DNA of 24,011 bases from Clostridium_AI sp002297865 (GCA_937903005.1 CALFNR010000189.1:1-24011), one strand, 5' to 3'. Counted from the first letter of the stretch, positions 8,710 through 17,417 are shown. A program made the numbers and translations. Notes: generated from the sequence alone by a model not told the origin.

Positions 8710-9601
8710 GAAAATAGTAGTTGCGGGATTAATTAACATTGAAACAACACAAGCAATTGGAAAATTCCCAATTGAGTACAATCCGATTGACTATACCTTT
8801 TTTGGTACAGAAAGTACAGTTTCGGGGGTTGGTTTTAATGTTGCAAAGGCATTAAAGTGTCTTGGAAGTGATGTTTCATTATTATCTTTAATTGGTAAAG
8901 ATATGTATAAGGAATGTATCTATGCAGAGCTTGAGAAAAGTGGAATAAAAAAAGATGGCATAAAGGAATCTCTAAAGGAAATTCCTCAATCAATCGTATT
9001 GTATGATTCAGAAGGGAAAAGAAAGATCTATTTAGACTTAAAGGATATACAAGATATGTCATACGAAGTTTCGGATGAACAGAATCCATTTGAGGGCGCA
9101 GAAATTGCAGTAATTTGTAATATCAATTTTGCAAGAAGCTTATTTGATTCTGCTAAAAAAGCAGCAAAGAAAATCGCAACGGATGTACATGTAGTATGTG
9201 ATATTCATGATGATTTCAATAAACAGTTTATGGAGAGTTCAGATATTCTTTTTATGAGTAATGAAGCGATACTTGGAAGAGAAGAACAATTTGTGAAAGA
9301 AGTTGCTTCAGCATACGACAATGAAATTATAGTAGTTGGTATGGGAAGTGAGGGAGCGTTGCTTTATCAGAAAGAAGATAAGTCCATTACTATGGTTAAG
9401 GCGGTACATACAAGAGATATTGTGAGTACGATTGGTGCAGGCGATGCATTATTTTCTGCGTTTATCCATTTTTATAGTAAGGGAGTAACAGCCAAAGAAG
9501 CGTTACAAAGGGCAGTTTATTTTGCTTCATATAAAATAGGCGAAAAAGGTGCAGCATGTGGATTTATTTCAGAAGAGAAATTACTTGAATTATATAAATA
9601 G
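8699..9601 (+). CDS. PfkB/ribokinase-family sugar kinase
   Basis: A 300-residue kinase of the ribokinase fold. The second PfkB signature is present as STIGAGDALFSAF, with the catalytic aspartate in GAGD at about D249. The N-terminal substrate motif reads GTESTVSGVGFNVAKALKCLG, where family members usually have a glycine-rich G-G-x-x-N-x-A. These enzymes phosphorylate sugars or nucleosides with ATP in the cytoplasm. The start is uncertain: ATG 8699 lies 11 bases after AGGAAGG (8681-8687), while ATG 8690 is only 2 bases from it, so I prefer 8699. The gene overlaps the previous one by 11 bases, implying coupled translation. The substrate is unknown but probably belongs to the pathway of this operon. 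Confidence 0.85.
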   Translation: MENKKIVVAGLINIETTQAIGKFPIEYNPIDYTFFGTESTVSGVGFNVAKALKCLGSDVSLLSLIGKDMYKECIYAELEKSGIKKDGIKESLKEIPQSIVLYDSEGKRKIYLDLKDIQDMSYEVSDEQNPFEGAEIAVICNINFARSLFDSAKKAAKKIATDVHVVCDIHDDFNKQFMESSDILFMSNEAILGREEQFVKEVASAYDNEIIVVGMGSEGALLYQKEDKSITMVKAVHTRDIVSTIGAGDALFSAFIHFYSKGVTAKEALQRAVYFASYKIGEKGAACGFISEEKLLELYK

Positions 9602-9623
9602 AGAAAGAAAGGGTGAACTGATT

Positions 9624-10760
9624 TTGGAAAAGCTTGAAATTTACTTATTAGAAGGAACATTAGGTGATTTACCAGAAAAGTGGAATGTTCAGGATATCGC
9701 AAAGTTTCATTATAGTAATATTATGAAATCACTATATTTGACTGATTTTCCAGAGGCATGGAAAGATGGCGATATGAAGAATTATATGTGTACCATTGGT
9801 GCAAATGATTACTTTAATAAATGGACAGGCGAAGAGTTCATGCCATTAGAAGGAACGTCATTAGAAAATCTGTATTCATTCGTTAACAAAGAACTTGCAG
9901 ATGGATCTATTGTAGAAGGAAAGAAGACGGGACTTCCTATATGTGGAGGAAATCATCAGTTACTATTCTACAATAAAAAATATACAGATAAGGTTCCTGA
10001 AACAATGGAGGAATTAATTCAGTTTAGTGAGGAAGCAAAGAAAAAACATAACCTTGAATATGGTTTTACTATGCCGACAGGTGGGGTGTATTTTATCCTT
10101 CCGTTCCTTTATGGCTTCGGAGCCGATTTGTGGTCAACAGATAACGAGGCAATTCCGTTTGAGCCATTAAAAAAGACGATTATAATGCTTAAGGAGCTTA
10201 TTTATGATAAGAAGATTCTACCTGTAAAATGGGAAGAACCAGAAAGTGTTGCGTACTTTAAAGAACAGCGATCTGCATATTGCATAGGTGGAGACTGGAA
10301 TATTCATGAATTTGATGAAGCATCTGGTCATAATCTTGGAGTTTGTGAAATTCCAAAGCTCGAAAGAGAATGTCGTTCAACAGCGAATGCTAATTATCTG
10401 TTTGTTACAAAACATCTAAAGCCAGAATTGTATGAAAATGTTGAAAAGCTATGCAAGAAAATGCTTAGTGACGAAGTGCAGACACAGATTATGAAAGAGT
10501 TGTATCGCATGCCTGCTTCCGTAAATTATAAAATGGATACAAGTCAATTTGACGAGTTAATGATAAAGAGTTATGAAATCCATAAAAAGGCATTTATAAT
10601 GCCGCCATTACAATCGGTTACTCATATGTATCACGTTTTGGCAGACATGCTTGAACCAAATGTAATCATTCGTGACACACCAGAAAAGCTTGCCGAGAAA
10701 GTAATATATCATTTAACGGATGTAAAAAGTTACTATGAAAATAATCTGATTAAATTGTAG
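9624..10760 (+). CDS. Sugar-binding-protein-like protein lacking a signal peptide
   Basis: From a TTG start with AAAGGGTG about 8 bases upstream, the protein is 378 residues. The longer frame beginning at 9549 would overlap the kinase gene without a good site. Segments such as GLPICGGNHQLLFYNKKYTD followed by PETMEELIQF are the classic hinge region of family 1 extracellular solute-binding proteins (MalE-like), and FLYGFGADLW is also typical. Yet there is no signal peptide or lipobox: the N terminus EKLEIYLLEGTLGDLPEKW is polar. No importer permeases of the sugar type are nearby. It may have become a cytosolic sugar-binding, scaffold or regulatory subunit for the surrounding enzymes; this is inference. 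The fold call is good, the role is unknown. Confidence 0.7.
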   Translation: MEKLEIYLLEGTLGDLPEKWNVQDIAKFHYSNIMKSLYLTDFPEAWKDGDMKNYMCTIGANDYFNKWTGEEFMPLEGTSLENLYSFVNKELADGSIVEGKKTGLPICGGNHQLLFYNKKYTDKVPETMEELIQFSEEAKKKHNLEYGFTMPTGGVYFILPFLYGFGADLWSTDNEAIPFEPLKKTIIMLKELIYDKKILPVKWEEPESVAYFKEQRSAYCIGGDWNIHEFDEASGHNLGVCEIPKLERECRSTANANYLFVTKHLKPELYENVEKLCKKMLSDEVQTQIMKELYRMPASVNYKMDTSQFDELMIKSYEIHKKAFIMPPLQSVTHMYHVLADMLEPNVIIRDTPEKLAEKVIYHLTDVKSYYENNLIKL

Positions 10761-10770
10761 GTGAAATATT

Positions 10771-11739
10771 GTGAAGATACTAATTTTAGGTGGAACAGGT
10801 TTGTTATCTTCTGGAATAACGAAGAAGTGTTTGGAGAAGGGGTACGAAGTAGTACATTTCAATCGAGGAACTACTAATGTATCAGATGGGATACAACAGA
10901 TAAAAGGCAATCGATATGAAAAGGACGAGCTTAAAAGGGCTTTGCAGTGTAAGCCAGATGTTGTAATTGATATGCTTTGTTTTGAACCAGAACATGCAAG
11001 GCTTGGTGTAGATGTATTTCAAGAACAAGTAGATCAGTATATCTATTGTTCTACTTCATGTGTATATACTCCAAGAATTGCAGAAAATATGATATTGGAA
11101 GACAGTGAAACAAAACCTTTGACGGAATATGGACAAAATAAGCTGGCAGCAGAACAAATTTTTAGAAAAGCAGCAGAAGAGGGAAAATTTTCTACAACAA
11201 TTTTTCGCCCAGGGCATGTGTATGGAAATGACTTCTTAGTAACTAATTTGGATTTTGAAGGAAAGTTCGTTTTAGCCAGAATGCTTCAGAACAAAGATGT
11301 CATTTTAACAGATGGTGGGAAGAGAAAGTTTCAGGCATGCCACAAGGACAATATCGGAAATGCTTTTGCTGAATGCTGTGGAAATAAGGATGCATATGGA
11401 AAGATATATAATATTGCTGGTGAAGAGTTTATGGACTGGAATACTGTGTATGAAATCGAAAAGTCAGTCTTAAACAGTAAGAGTAATATTATTTACTTAA
11501 AGTCAGAAGATGTAGTTCGAGAAGATCGTGCAAGATTCGATTTTCTAGAGACCTATACAAAATATGACTGGATGCAGTCCATGGAGAGGCTCAAATCAGA
11601 TTTGGAAAATTATCAATATGAAGTTGATTTTCAAACAGGAATTGGACAATTTATCGAGGATAATTATGAAATGATAAAGAAATGTGAAACGAATGACCAG
11701 TTATACGATAAGATGATATCTTATGCCAGTGAGCAGTAG
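10771..11739 (+). CDS. NAD(P)-dependent epimerase/dehydratase (atypical SDR)
   Basis: A 322-residue Rossmann-fold protein. The nucleotide-binding loop is GGTGLLSSG at 7-15, followed by HFNRG at 29-33. STSCVY (94-99) and Y120-x-x-x-K124 (YGQNK) provide the catalytic Ser/Tyr/Lys set of the extended/atypical SDR family. FRPGHVYG is a typical following motif. Such enzymes epimerise, dehydrate or reduce nucleotide sugars or related substrates, though the atypical group also includes RNA-binding CSP41-like proteins. GTG start 10771 has AGGTGA 6 bases upstream. It is 10 bases from the preceding gene. The last ~60 residues are rich in charged and aromatic residues and may form a substrate lid. The substrate is not predictable. 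Confidence 0.82.
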   Translation: MKILILGGTGLLSSGITKKCLEKGYEVVHFNRGTTNVSDGIQQIKGNRYEKDELKRALQCKPDVVIDMLCFEPEHARLGVDVFQEQVDQYIYCSTSCVYTPRIAENMILEDSETKPLTEYGQNKLAAEQIFRKAAEEGKFSTTIFRPGHVYGNDFLVTNLDFEGKFVLARMLQNKDVILTDGGKRKFQACHKDNIGNAFAECCGNKDAYGKIYNIAGEEFMDWNTVYEIEKSVLNSKSNIIYLKSEDVVREDRARFDFLETYTKYDWMQSMERLKSDLENYQYEVDFQTGIGQFIEDNYEMIKKCETNDQLYDKMISYASEQ

Positions 11740-11750
11740 GGAGGAGCACT

Positions 11751-12746
11751 ATGTATTTATTTAATTCAACAGTTTTAGTTGAGCCTACAAATATTTGTAA
11801 TCTAAAGTGCAAAATGTGTGAAGCAAGATGTACAGTAGAGGCAGGAGAAAATGAAGTAGAACATCTTGAACCAGAAAAGTTTGAGATAGCACTTAAAAAA
11901 CTAGATGGGTACATCAGTAATGTTGTTTTTCAAGGAGACTGTGAGCCTACCTTGAATCCGCATTTAGAGGAACTTGTAAAAATAGCGAGAAAATATACAG
12001 AACAGGTTGCGATAGTTACAAACGGCATGGCTTTAACACCAAAAAGAATTGATGCACTTGTTGAAAATGGATTGACGTGGTTTGCACTATCTATTGATGA
12101 TCATAGACCGGAAGTTTACAACTCCATTCGAACCTATAGTGACTTCAGCAAAGTAACCGACAATCTAAAGTATCTGATTAAGAAACGTAATGAGAGCAAT
12201 AGGAATATTTATATCGTAACACATAAAATTGTCTTTCCAGGAGATCAGGTCGATACTTTACTAGATTACATAAATTATTTTTACATAGAGCTTGGTGTTA
12301 ATAAAGTAACATTCGCTCCCCTAGTCGAGCAGGGGACTATAGATAATGCAACGTGGCTGCTAACAAGGAATGAACTTGAAAACAGAATGATTCAGAAAGG
12401 CATCAACATAAATTTGAAAGATTTTGCAAATTATCCATATGCAACGATTCATAAATATTGTGGAACGAATCTGTTTTTCATTAGCCATGAAGGTAATTTT
12501 GCTCCTTGTGGTCTGCACACAAGAAGCAAAAAAAATTTTGGAAATCTGTTCATCGAGGAATTAAACGACATTGTAAAAAAGAAAGAGTTTAAAGAATATC
12601 ATGAATACTGGATGTACAAAAAATATGATTGTAACCCTCCAGAAATATGTAAAGGATGTTATTTACTTAAGAGCCCATATTTCAGATATTGTTTAGATGA
12701 TAGTCTAGAATCTTGTAATTCGCTCTGGAATAAGGTGAATAACTAA
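11751..12746 (+). CDS. Radical SAM enzyme with SPASM/twitch-type C terminus
   Basis: A 331-residue radical SAM protein. The 4Fe-4S cluster motif CxxxCxxC is C16/C20/C23 (NICNLKCKMC), and QGDCEPTLNP at 61-70 stands where the family's GGEP-type SAM-binding motif is expected. The C-terminal part holds further cysteines at 237, 253, 294, 300, 303 and 314 (CGTN..., APCGLH, PPEICKGC, YC), consistent with a SPASM- or twitch-type auxiliary cluster. SPASM enzymes modify peptides, proteins or small molecules, including sugar deoxygenation or epimerisation. No small precursor peptide gene was seen nearby, so a carbohydrate substrate is more plausible (inference). It starts 11 bases after the SDR gene with GGGAGGAGC upstream, and it is the last gene before the operon terminator. 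Confidence 0.88.
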   Translation: MYLFNSTVLVEPTNICNLKCKMCEARCTVEAGENEVEHLEPEKFEIALKKLDGYISNVVFQGDCEPTLNPHLEELVKIARKYTEQVAIVTNGMALTPKRIDALVENGLTWFALSIDDHRPEVYNSIRTYSDFSKVTDNLKYLIKKRNESNRNIYIVTHKIVFPGDQVDTLLDYINYFYIELGVNKVTFAPLVEQGTIDNATWLLTRNELENRMIQKGININLKDFANYPYATIHKYCGTNLFFISHEGNFAPCGLHTRSKKNFGNLFIEELNDIVKKKEFKEYHEYWMYKKYDCNPPEICKGCYLLKSPYFRYCLDDSLESCNSLWNKVNN

Positions 12747-12784
12747 TCTGGAACTGAGTTAGTATTTTGGCAGTTTTAGAATGA

Positions 12785-12818
12785 GGCGCACTAAGACATT
12801 AGTGTCGCCCATTTTTTT
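12785..12818 (+). terminator. Rho-independent terminator of the malQ-radical SAM operon
   Basis: GGCG-CACTAA (12785-12794) pairs with TTAGTG-T-CGCC (12799-12809) with one bulged T and a four-base loop, followed by a run of seven T. It lies about 40 bases past the radical SAM stop and ends the nine-gene run. Confidence 0.85.
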
Positions 12819-13085
12819 ATTAACTAGGAAAGTTCTCCGCGCGTCCTTCTCTAGTTAATAAAAAAGCGCCATAAAAACAGGGCACAGGATGCATACAAAC
12901 GGGTAAGGAAATAAGTCGCTAAAGAAAAGTGACACTCGTTCGGCGAGGCAAAGTGCCTTCTCCCTCAAGATTGAGGGGCAGGGGAATTGAGAGTGTCGAA
13001 GACACTTTGTTCTGCAGAAGACAATTGTTTGCAAAAATAATGTGAATTGAATATTTTTACAATGTCCTCCCCTGAAATACATATG
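12811..13085. other. Hairpin-rich gene-free element of unknown role
   Basis: No convincing gene lies between 12747 and 13380. The first half is strongly structured. A perfect 15-base inverted repeat, 12813-12827 against 12851-12865, has a 23-base loop. CTCG/CGAG (12935-12938/12944-12947) closes a TTCGG loop. CAAAGTG (12949-12955) pairs with CACTTTG (13003-13009), enclosing CCCTC/GAGGG (12962-12966/12973-12977). AGTGTC/GACACT (12992-12997/13001-13006) is an alternative to the outer pairing. The segment is less AT-rich than its flanks. This layout suits a non-coding RNA or a small non-autonomous repeat (MITE-like). A 75-codon frame on the minus strand (12855-13082) exists but is not supported as a gene. 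I cannot tell which strand is active. Confidence 0.45.
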
Positions 13086-13176
13086 TATGCACTAGAAAAC
13101 CGATAAAATAATGATTACAAAATGTATAATTATGCAAAACAAAGAAATCAATTTTGCGAAATGGGAAAAATAAACA

Positions 13177-13205
13177 TTGACAATGAAAAATGTATCGTAT
13201 ATCAT
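13177..13205 (+). promoter_or_regulatory. Sigma-A promoter of the opp operon
   Basis: A perfect TTGACA (13177-13182) and TATCAT (13200-13205) are separated by 17 bases. Transcription would start near 13212, leaving a leader of about 170 bases before oppB. A weak hairpin, ACGTGCATG with CATGT...ACGT followed by six T (13255-13286), lies in this leader and might act as an attenuator; that part is tentative. Confidence 0.7.
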
Positions 13206-13380
13206 CTTAGAAAAATATATTATATTCTGAACATTTTAAAAAAAGGGCACAAGGACGTGCATGACACATGTTATGGACGTTTTTTCTTTAGGGTGGTGCT
13301 TTAATACGATGAAGCGTTAATTTGACTCCATTTTAAACCAGTAAGAGTAAGTATATGTAAAAAGTTAGGAGAGGATATTA

Positions 13381-14292
13381 TTGAGAAACTATGTCTTTAA
13401 AAGAGCAGGCCTCGCCGTTGTAACCGTATTATTAATTAGCATGATTACTTTCTTTGCTATGAATGCAATACCAGGTGGACCATTTGACTCAGAAAAAGCG
13501 ACTAGCCCAGAAGTACGAGCTGTATTGGAAGCTAGATACAATTTAGATAAGCCGGTATGGGAACAATACACCATTTATATGAAGAATTTATTTCGTGGTG
13601 ACTGGGGAGTAAGCATGCAGACAGGTAGAGATATCTGGACAACCATCTCCACTAGCTTTTTGGTTAGTGCAAGAATCGGTGGGATTGCAGCAATTGTTGC
13701 CATTATTATTGGTATTGTTTTAGGAAGTGTAGCAGCACTTACAAGAAATAGATGGCCGGACCGTCTTATCGTATTTTTTTCGACCATTGCAACTTCCATG
13801 CCAAGTTTCGTATTAGCAACTATATTATTATATGTATTTTGCATTCAGCTTGGATGGATATCAGTATGGAGTACATCAAATCAAAATTATATTTTACCAG
13901 TAATCTCATTAGCCCTTTACCCAATGGCGTACATTACTAGACTTACAAAAACAAGTATGTTAGATGCATTGGGACAGGATTACATTCGTACCGCTAGAGC
14001 AAAGGGAGTCTCAGGTTTAAAGGTTATCTTCAAACACGGACTTCGTAATGCATTAATTCCAGTTGTTACTTATGTTGGTCCAATGATCGCTTTTATTCTT
14101 ACTGGTTCCTTAGTTGTAGAGAACATATTTACAATTGGTGGTCTTGGAGCTAAGTTCATTACAGCCATTACGAACCGAGATTATCCATTAATTATGGCAA
14201 CGACTTTATTTTTAGCAATTATCATGGTTATCGCGAACCTTTTAACAGATATTGCTTATAAATTAATCGACCCTAGAATTAAATTGGATTAG
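13381..14292 (+). CDS. oppB: Oligopeptide ABC transporter permease OppB
   Basis: First membrane subunit of a peptide importer, 303 residues with six hydrophobic segments. It starts at TTG 13381, 6 bases after AGGAGAGG (13367-13374). The N-terminal segment with a TFFAMNAIPGGPF stretch and the following large extracytoplasmic loop are typical of OppB/DppB. The coupling motif that meets the ATPases is seen as DYIRTARAKGVSGLKVIFKH (about 200-219), the EAA-type loop of the family. It ends with the usual DPRIKL tail. It is 11 bases before oppC, within a five-gene operon that encodes a complete transporter. Confidence 0.95.
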   Translation: MRNYVFKRAGLAVVTVLLISMITFFAMNAIPGGPFDSEKATSPEVRAVLEARYNLDKPVWEQYTIYMKNLFRGDWGVSMQTGRDIWTTISTSFLVSARIGGIAAIVAIIIGIVLGSVAALTRNRWPDRLIVFFSTIATSMPSFVLATILLYVFCIQLGWISVWSTSNQNYILPVISLALYPMAYITRLTKTSMLDALGQDYIRTARAKGVSGLKVIFKHGLRNALIPVVTYVGPMIAFILTGSLVVENIFTIGGLGAKFITAITNRDYPLIMATTLFLAIIMVIANLLTDIAYKLIDPRIKLD

Positions 14293-14303
14293 GAGGAAGT
14301 GTT

Positions 14304-15377
14304 ATGTCAAAGGAAAATGAAATGCCTAAAAAGGCGATTCTAAGTTCCCAAATCGATTTAAGCAAATTCGAATTGGCAACGGACGAAGAAAAAAAGCAAC
14401 AAGACGTTATGAGTGAGTCCACTACCTTCTTTAAAGATGGTATGAGACGATTAAGGAAAAATCCTCTTGCTATGGCAAGTATTGTAGTACTTATATTAAT
14501 TTTAGCAATTATCATAGTAGCACCGGCTGTAGTACCTTATGAATATTCAGAAATCATTACGGTGAATGGAATTCGTGATAAGTCTGCGAAGAACTTAGCA
14601 CCATTTGAATATTCAAAAAATGAACAAGCGTATATTGCAAAGGGCGGAAAAGTATTTCCACATATTTTCGGAACTGATGAAATGTGCCGAGATTATTTTA
14701 TCCGTGTTGTATATGGAACAAGAGTTTCTTTAGGTGTTGGACTGTTTGCAAGTATCCTTGTATTGATTATTGGTTTGTTTTATGGAGCAATTGCTGGCTA
14801 TTCAGGGGGAAAAGTAGATCTGATTATGATGAGAATCGTAGATATTATTTATTCCCTGCCAGATTTATTAATGATTATCCTTCTTAGTGTTGTACTTAGA
14901 GAGGTATTATCAAACCAAATTAAAGGAACCGTATTTGCTTCCTTGGGAAGTAATATGATTTCGCTGTTTATCGTGTTTGGTTTACTATACTGGGTTGGTA
15001 TGGCAAGACTAGTACGTGGTCAGGTGTTATCCATTAAACATAACGAATATGTACTTGCATCCAAAGCAATTGGAGCAAAACCAACTCGTATTTTAATGAA
15101 ACACATCATTCCAAACTGTTTATCCGTAATTATTATTTCTACCGCATTACAGATACCTTCTGCAATCTTTACAGAAAGTTATCTAAGCTTTATTGGACTC
15201 GGAGTTCAGGCACCAATGCCTTCCCTTGGTTCTTTAGCTAATGCAGCAAGAAGTGGTTTGCAGAGTTATCCATCCAAATTAATGTTTCCTGCGATTACAA
15301 TTTGTTTAATTGTATTAGCATTTAACTTATTAGGTGATGGACTTCGTGATGCATTCGATCCAAAGCTTAAGAAATAA
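14304..15377 (+). CDS. oppC: Oligopeptide ABC transporter permease OppC
   Basis: Second membrane subunit, 357 residues. A cytoplasmic N-terminal tail of about 50 residues precedes the first membrane segment. A long outside region (roughly 75-145) includes HIFGTDEMCRDYFIRVVYGT, a version of the conserved HxxGTDxxGRDxxSR motif of OppC/DppC, and the remaining membrane segments follow. The EAA-type loop reads EYVLASKAIGAKPTRILMKH. AGGAGGAAG lies upstream of the ATG. It forms the translocation pore with OppB and is powered by the OppD and OppF ATPases. Confidence 0.95.
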   Translation: MSKENEMPKKAILSSQIDLSKFELATDEEKKQQDVMSESTTFFKDGMRRLRKNPLAMASIVVLILILAIIIVAPAVVPYEYSEIITVNGIRDKSAKNLAPFEYSKNEQAYIAKGGKVFPHIFGTDEMCRDYFIRVVYGTRVSLGVGLFASILVLIIGLFYGAIAGYSGGKVDLIMMRIVDIIYSLPDLLMIILLSVVLREVLSNQIKGTVFASLGSNMISLFIVFGLLYWVGMARLVRGQVLSIKHNEYVLASKAIGAKPTRILMKHIIPNCLSVIIISTALQIPSAIFTESYLSFIGLGVQAPMPSLGSLANAARSGLQSYPSKLMFPAITICLIVLAFNLLGDGLRDAFDPKLKK

Positions 15378-15390
15378 AGGAGGGTACGTT

Positions 15391-16392
15391 ATGAGTAGCA
15401 AATATATTCTGGAAGTAAAAGATCTGGTTACATCATTCCAGACAGAAAGAGGAGAAGTGAGATCTGTTAATGGTGTATCCTTTAACTTAGAACCATCTAA
15501 GACACTTGGTATCGTTGGAGAGAGTGGTTCTGGAAAAAGTGTAACAGCCTACTCTATTATGCAGATCCTAGACTCAAACGGATCCATCAAGAGCGGCGAA
15601 ATCTTGTACAAAGGTGAAGATATTACAAAATGGAATAAAACTCAGATTGAGGCGTTTCGTGGAAAAAAATGTTCAATCATTTTCCAGGACCCAATGACGA
15701 GTTTAAATCCTGTTTATACAGTAGGAAATCAATTGATGGAAGCAATTCTTCTTCATACAGACCGTAATAAAGAACAAGCAAAAGCACGTGCAGTGGAAAT
15801 GCTTACTTTAGTAGGTGTCAATGAACCGGAAAAACGTTTAAAACAGTATCCATTTGAATTATCGGGCGGTATGAGACAGCGTGTTATGATTGCCATGGCA
15901 CTTGCTTGTGAACCAGATATTCTGATTGCCGATGAGCCAACAACAGCGCTTGATGTTACGATTCAGGCACAGATTCTGGAACTTATGCAGGATTTACAAA
16001 AAAAGTTAGGTATGGCTATTATCATCGTAACCCATGATCTTGGTGTCATTGCAGATATGTGCGATGAAATTATCGTCATGTACGGTGGACGTGTCTGTGA
16101 ACGAGGAACAGCAGAAGATATCTTCTATCATTCCTGTCATGAATATACAAAGGGACTATTGAAATCCATTCCTTCCGCTAATAACACGAAAGAAAGATTA
16201 GTTCCAATTGGAGGGACACCAATCAACCTGTTAAATATGCCAGAAGGATGTGCATTCTGCCCACGATGCAACAATGCCATGAAGATTTGCTTGGAACAGA
16301 AGCCAGAGGAGATGCGTATCAGTGATACTCAGTTAGCTAGTTGCTGGTTAAATGTGAAAGCGCAAATGGAAGCAAGTAAAGGAGGCGCTTAA
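15391..16392 (+). CDS. oppD: Oligopeptide ABC transporter ATPase OppD
   Basis: Peptide-importer ATPase, 333 residues from ATG 15391, preceded by AAAGGAGGG; earlier in-frame codons overlap oppC. Walker A is GESGSGKS (43-50), the signature LSGG 157-160, Walker B ILIADE 177-182 and switch H215. The C-terminal oligopeptide-transporter extension contains Cys 287, 290, 293, 300 and 318. In some Opp/Dpp ATPases such cysteines bind a 4Fe-4S cluster, so the same is possible here. It works as a heterodimer with OppF, encoded 1 base downstream. Confidence 0.95.
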   Translation: MSSKYILEVKDLVTSFQTERGEVRSVNGVSFNLEPSKTLGIVGESGSGKSVTAYSIMQILDSNGSIKSGEILYKGEDITKWNKTQIEAFRGKKCSIIFQDPMTSLNPVYTVGNQLMEAILLHTDRNKEQAKARAVEMLTLVGVNEPEKRLKQYPFELSGGMRQRVMIAMALACEPDILIADEPTTALDVTIQAQILELMQDLQKKLGMAIIIVTHDLGVIADMCDEIIVMYGGRVCERGTAEDIFYHSCHEYTKGLLKSIPSANNTKERLVPIGGTPINLLNMPEGCAFCPRCNNAMKICLEQKPEEMRISDTQLASCWLNVKAQMEASKGGA

Positions 16393-16393
16393 A

Positions 16394-17368
16394 ATGAGTA
16401 AATCAGATGAGAAATATTTAGTAGAAGTCAAAAACTTAAAGCAGCACTTTCCAATTCATGCAGGTTTCGGAAAGACGATTCCATTAAAAGCAGTTGATGA
16501 TGTGTCTTTTGCTATTAAGCCAGGAGAAACATTAGGATTAGTTGGGGAATCCGGATGCGGAAAAACAACTGTGGGACGTACTCTTTTAAGATTATATAAA
16601 CCAACTTCTGGAGAAGTTTATTTTAACAATGAGCTAGTGACAGACAAAAATATGAGAAGTTTAAGAAAAGAGATGCAGATGGTATTTCAGGACCCATATT
16701 CTTCTCTTAACCCTCGTATGACAGTAGAAGATATTATCGGAGAACCTCTTGATGTGCATAAATTATATGCCAACAAGAAAGAACGCCGCGATAAAATCTT
16801 AGACTTAATGCAATTAGTTGGATTAAATGCAGAGCATGCAAGAAGATATGCCCATGAATTCTCTGGTGGGCAGAGACAGAGAATCGGAATTGCCCGTGCT
16901 CTAGCGGTAAATCCAAAGTTCATCGTATGTGATGAGCCAGTATCCGCACTTGATGTATCCATTCAGGCGCAGGTAATCAATATGTTTGAAGATTTACAAC
17001 AGAAATTAGGGGTTGCGTATTTATTTATCGCTCATGATTTGCTTGTTGTCCATCATATATCTGACCGTATTGCGGTTATGTATCTTGGTAAAATAGTTGA
17101 GATTGCAGATGCAGATGAGTTATATGAAAACCCAATGCATCCATATACACAGTCTTTATTAAGTGCGATTCCAATGCCAGATCCAAAATCAGCAAAGGAA
17201 CGTAAACGTATCGTTTTGGAAGGCGATGTGCCAAGTCCAATGAATGTACCTAGTGGATGTGCATTCCGTACACGTTGCCGTTATGCTACGGAAGAATGTG
17301 CACAGAAATGTCCAACACTTACAGATAGAGGAAATGGACACTTCGTATCCTGTTTTAGAGAAAATTAA
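16394..17368 (+). CDS. oppF: Oligopeptide ABC transporter ATPase OppF
   Basis: Second ATPase of the importer, 324 residues, starting just after the oppD stop with AAAGGAGGC upstream. Walker A is GESGCGKT (51-58), the signature FSGGQ 156-160, Walker B FIVCDE 176-181 and switch H214. The C-terminal extension carries Cys 289, 295, 302, 306 and 320 in the pattern GCAFRTRCRYATEEC, common in OppF. Full length and intact motifs suggest an active subunit. Confidence 0.95.
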   Translation: MSKSDEKYLVEVKNLKQHFPIHAGFGKTIPLKAVDDVSFAIKPGETLGLVGESGCGKTTVGRTLLRLYKPTSGEVYFNNELVTDKNMRSLRKEMQMVFQDPYSSLNPRMTVEDIIGEPLDVHKLYANKKERRDKILDLMQLVGLNAEHARRYAHEFSGGQRQRIGIARALAVNPKFIVCDEPVSALDVSIQAQVINMFEDLQQKLGVAYLFIAHDLLVVHHISDRIAVMYLGKIVEIADADELYENPMHPYTQSLLSAIPMPDPKSAKERKRIVLEGDVPSPMNVPSGCAFRTRCRYATEECAQKCPTLTDRGNGHFVSCFREN

Positions 17369-17388
17369 AAGTTTTGGTACTTCGTATG

Positions 17389-17417
17389 AAAAAATGCGGT
17401 GTATGCTGCATTCTTTT
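17389..17417 (+). terminator. Intercistronic hairpin between oppF and oppA
   Basis: AAAAAATGCGGT (17389-17400) folds with GCTGCATTCTTTT (17405-17417) over a four-base GTAT loop, with two G-U pairs and one A/C mismatch, ending in a T-rich tract. In opp operons such hairpins often act as partial terminators or 3' stabilisers that set different levels for the binding protein and the membrane parts. No clear new promoter was found before oppA. Confidence 0.55.

Noticed and set aside
9549..9623. Upstream extension of the sugar-binding-like protein
   Set aside because: It overlaps the kinase gene, gives a polar tail without signal-peptide character and has no ribosome binding site.
9624..10760. 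Binding protein of a sugar ABC importer using the two permeases at 3843-5554
   Set aside because: Those permeases are of the ABC-2 export type and lack the EAA loop of sugar importers; the binding-like protein also lacks a signal peptide.
12855..13082. A 75-codon minus-strand frame over the hairpin-rich element
   Set aside because: It has no recognisable domain, runs through several perfect hairpins and a long inverted-repeat arm, and its composition looks like a by-product of the structured DNA.
13122..13304. A 60-codon plus-strand frame before oppB
   Set aside because: It overlaps the strong opp promoter (13177-13205), lacks a ribosome binding site and matches no family.
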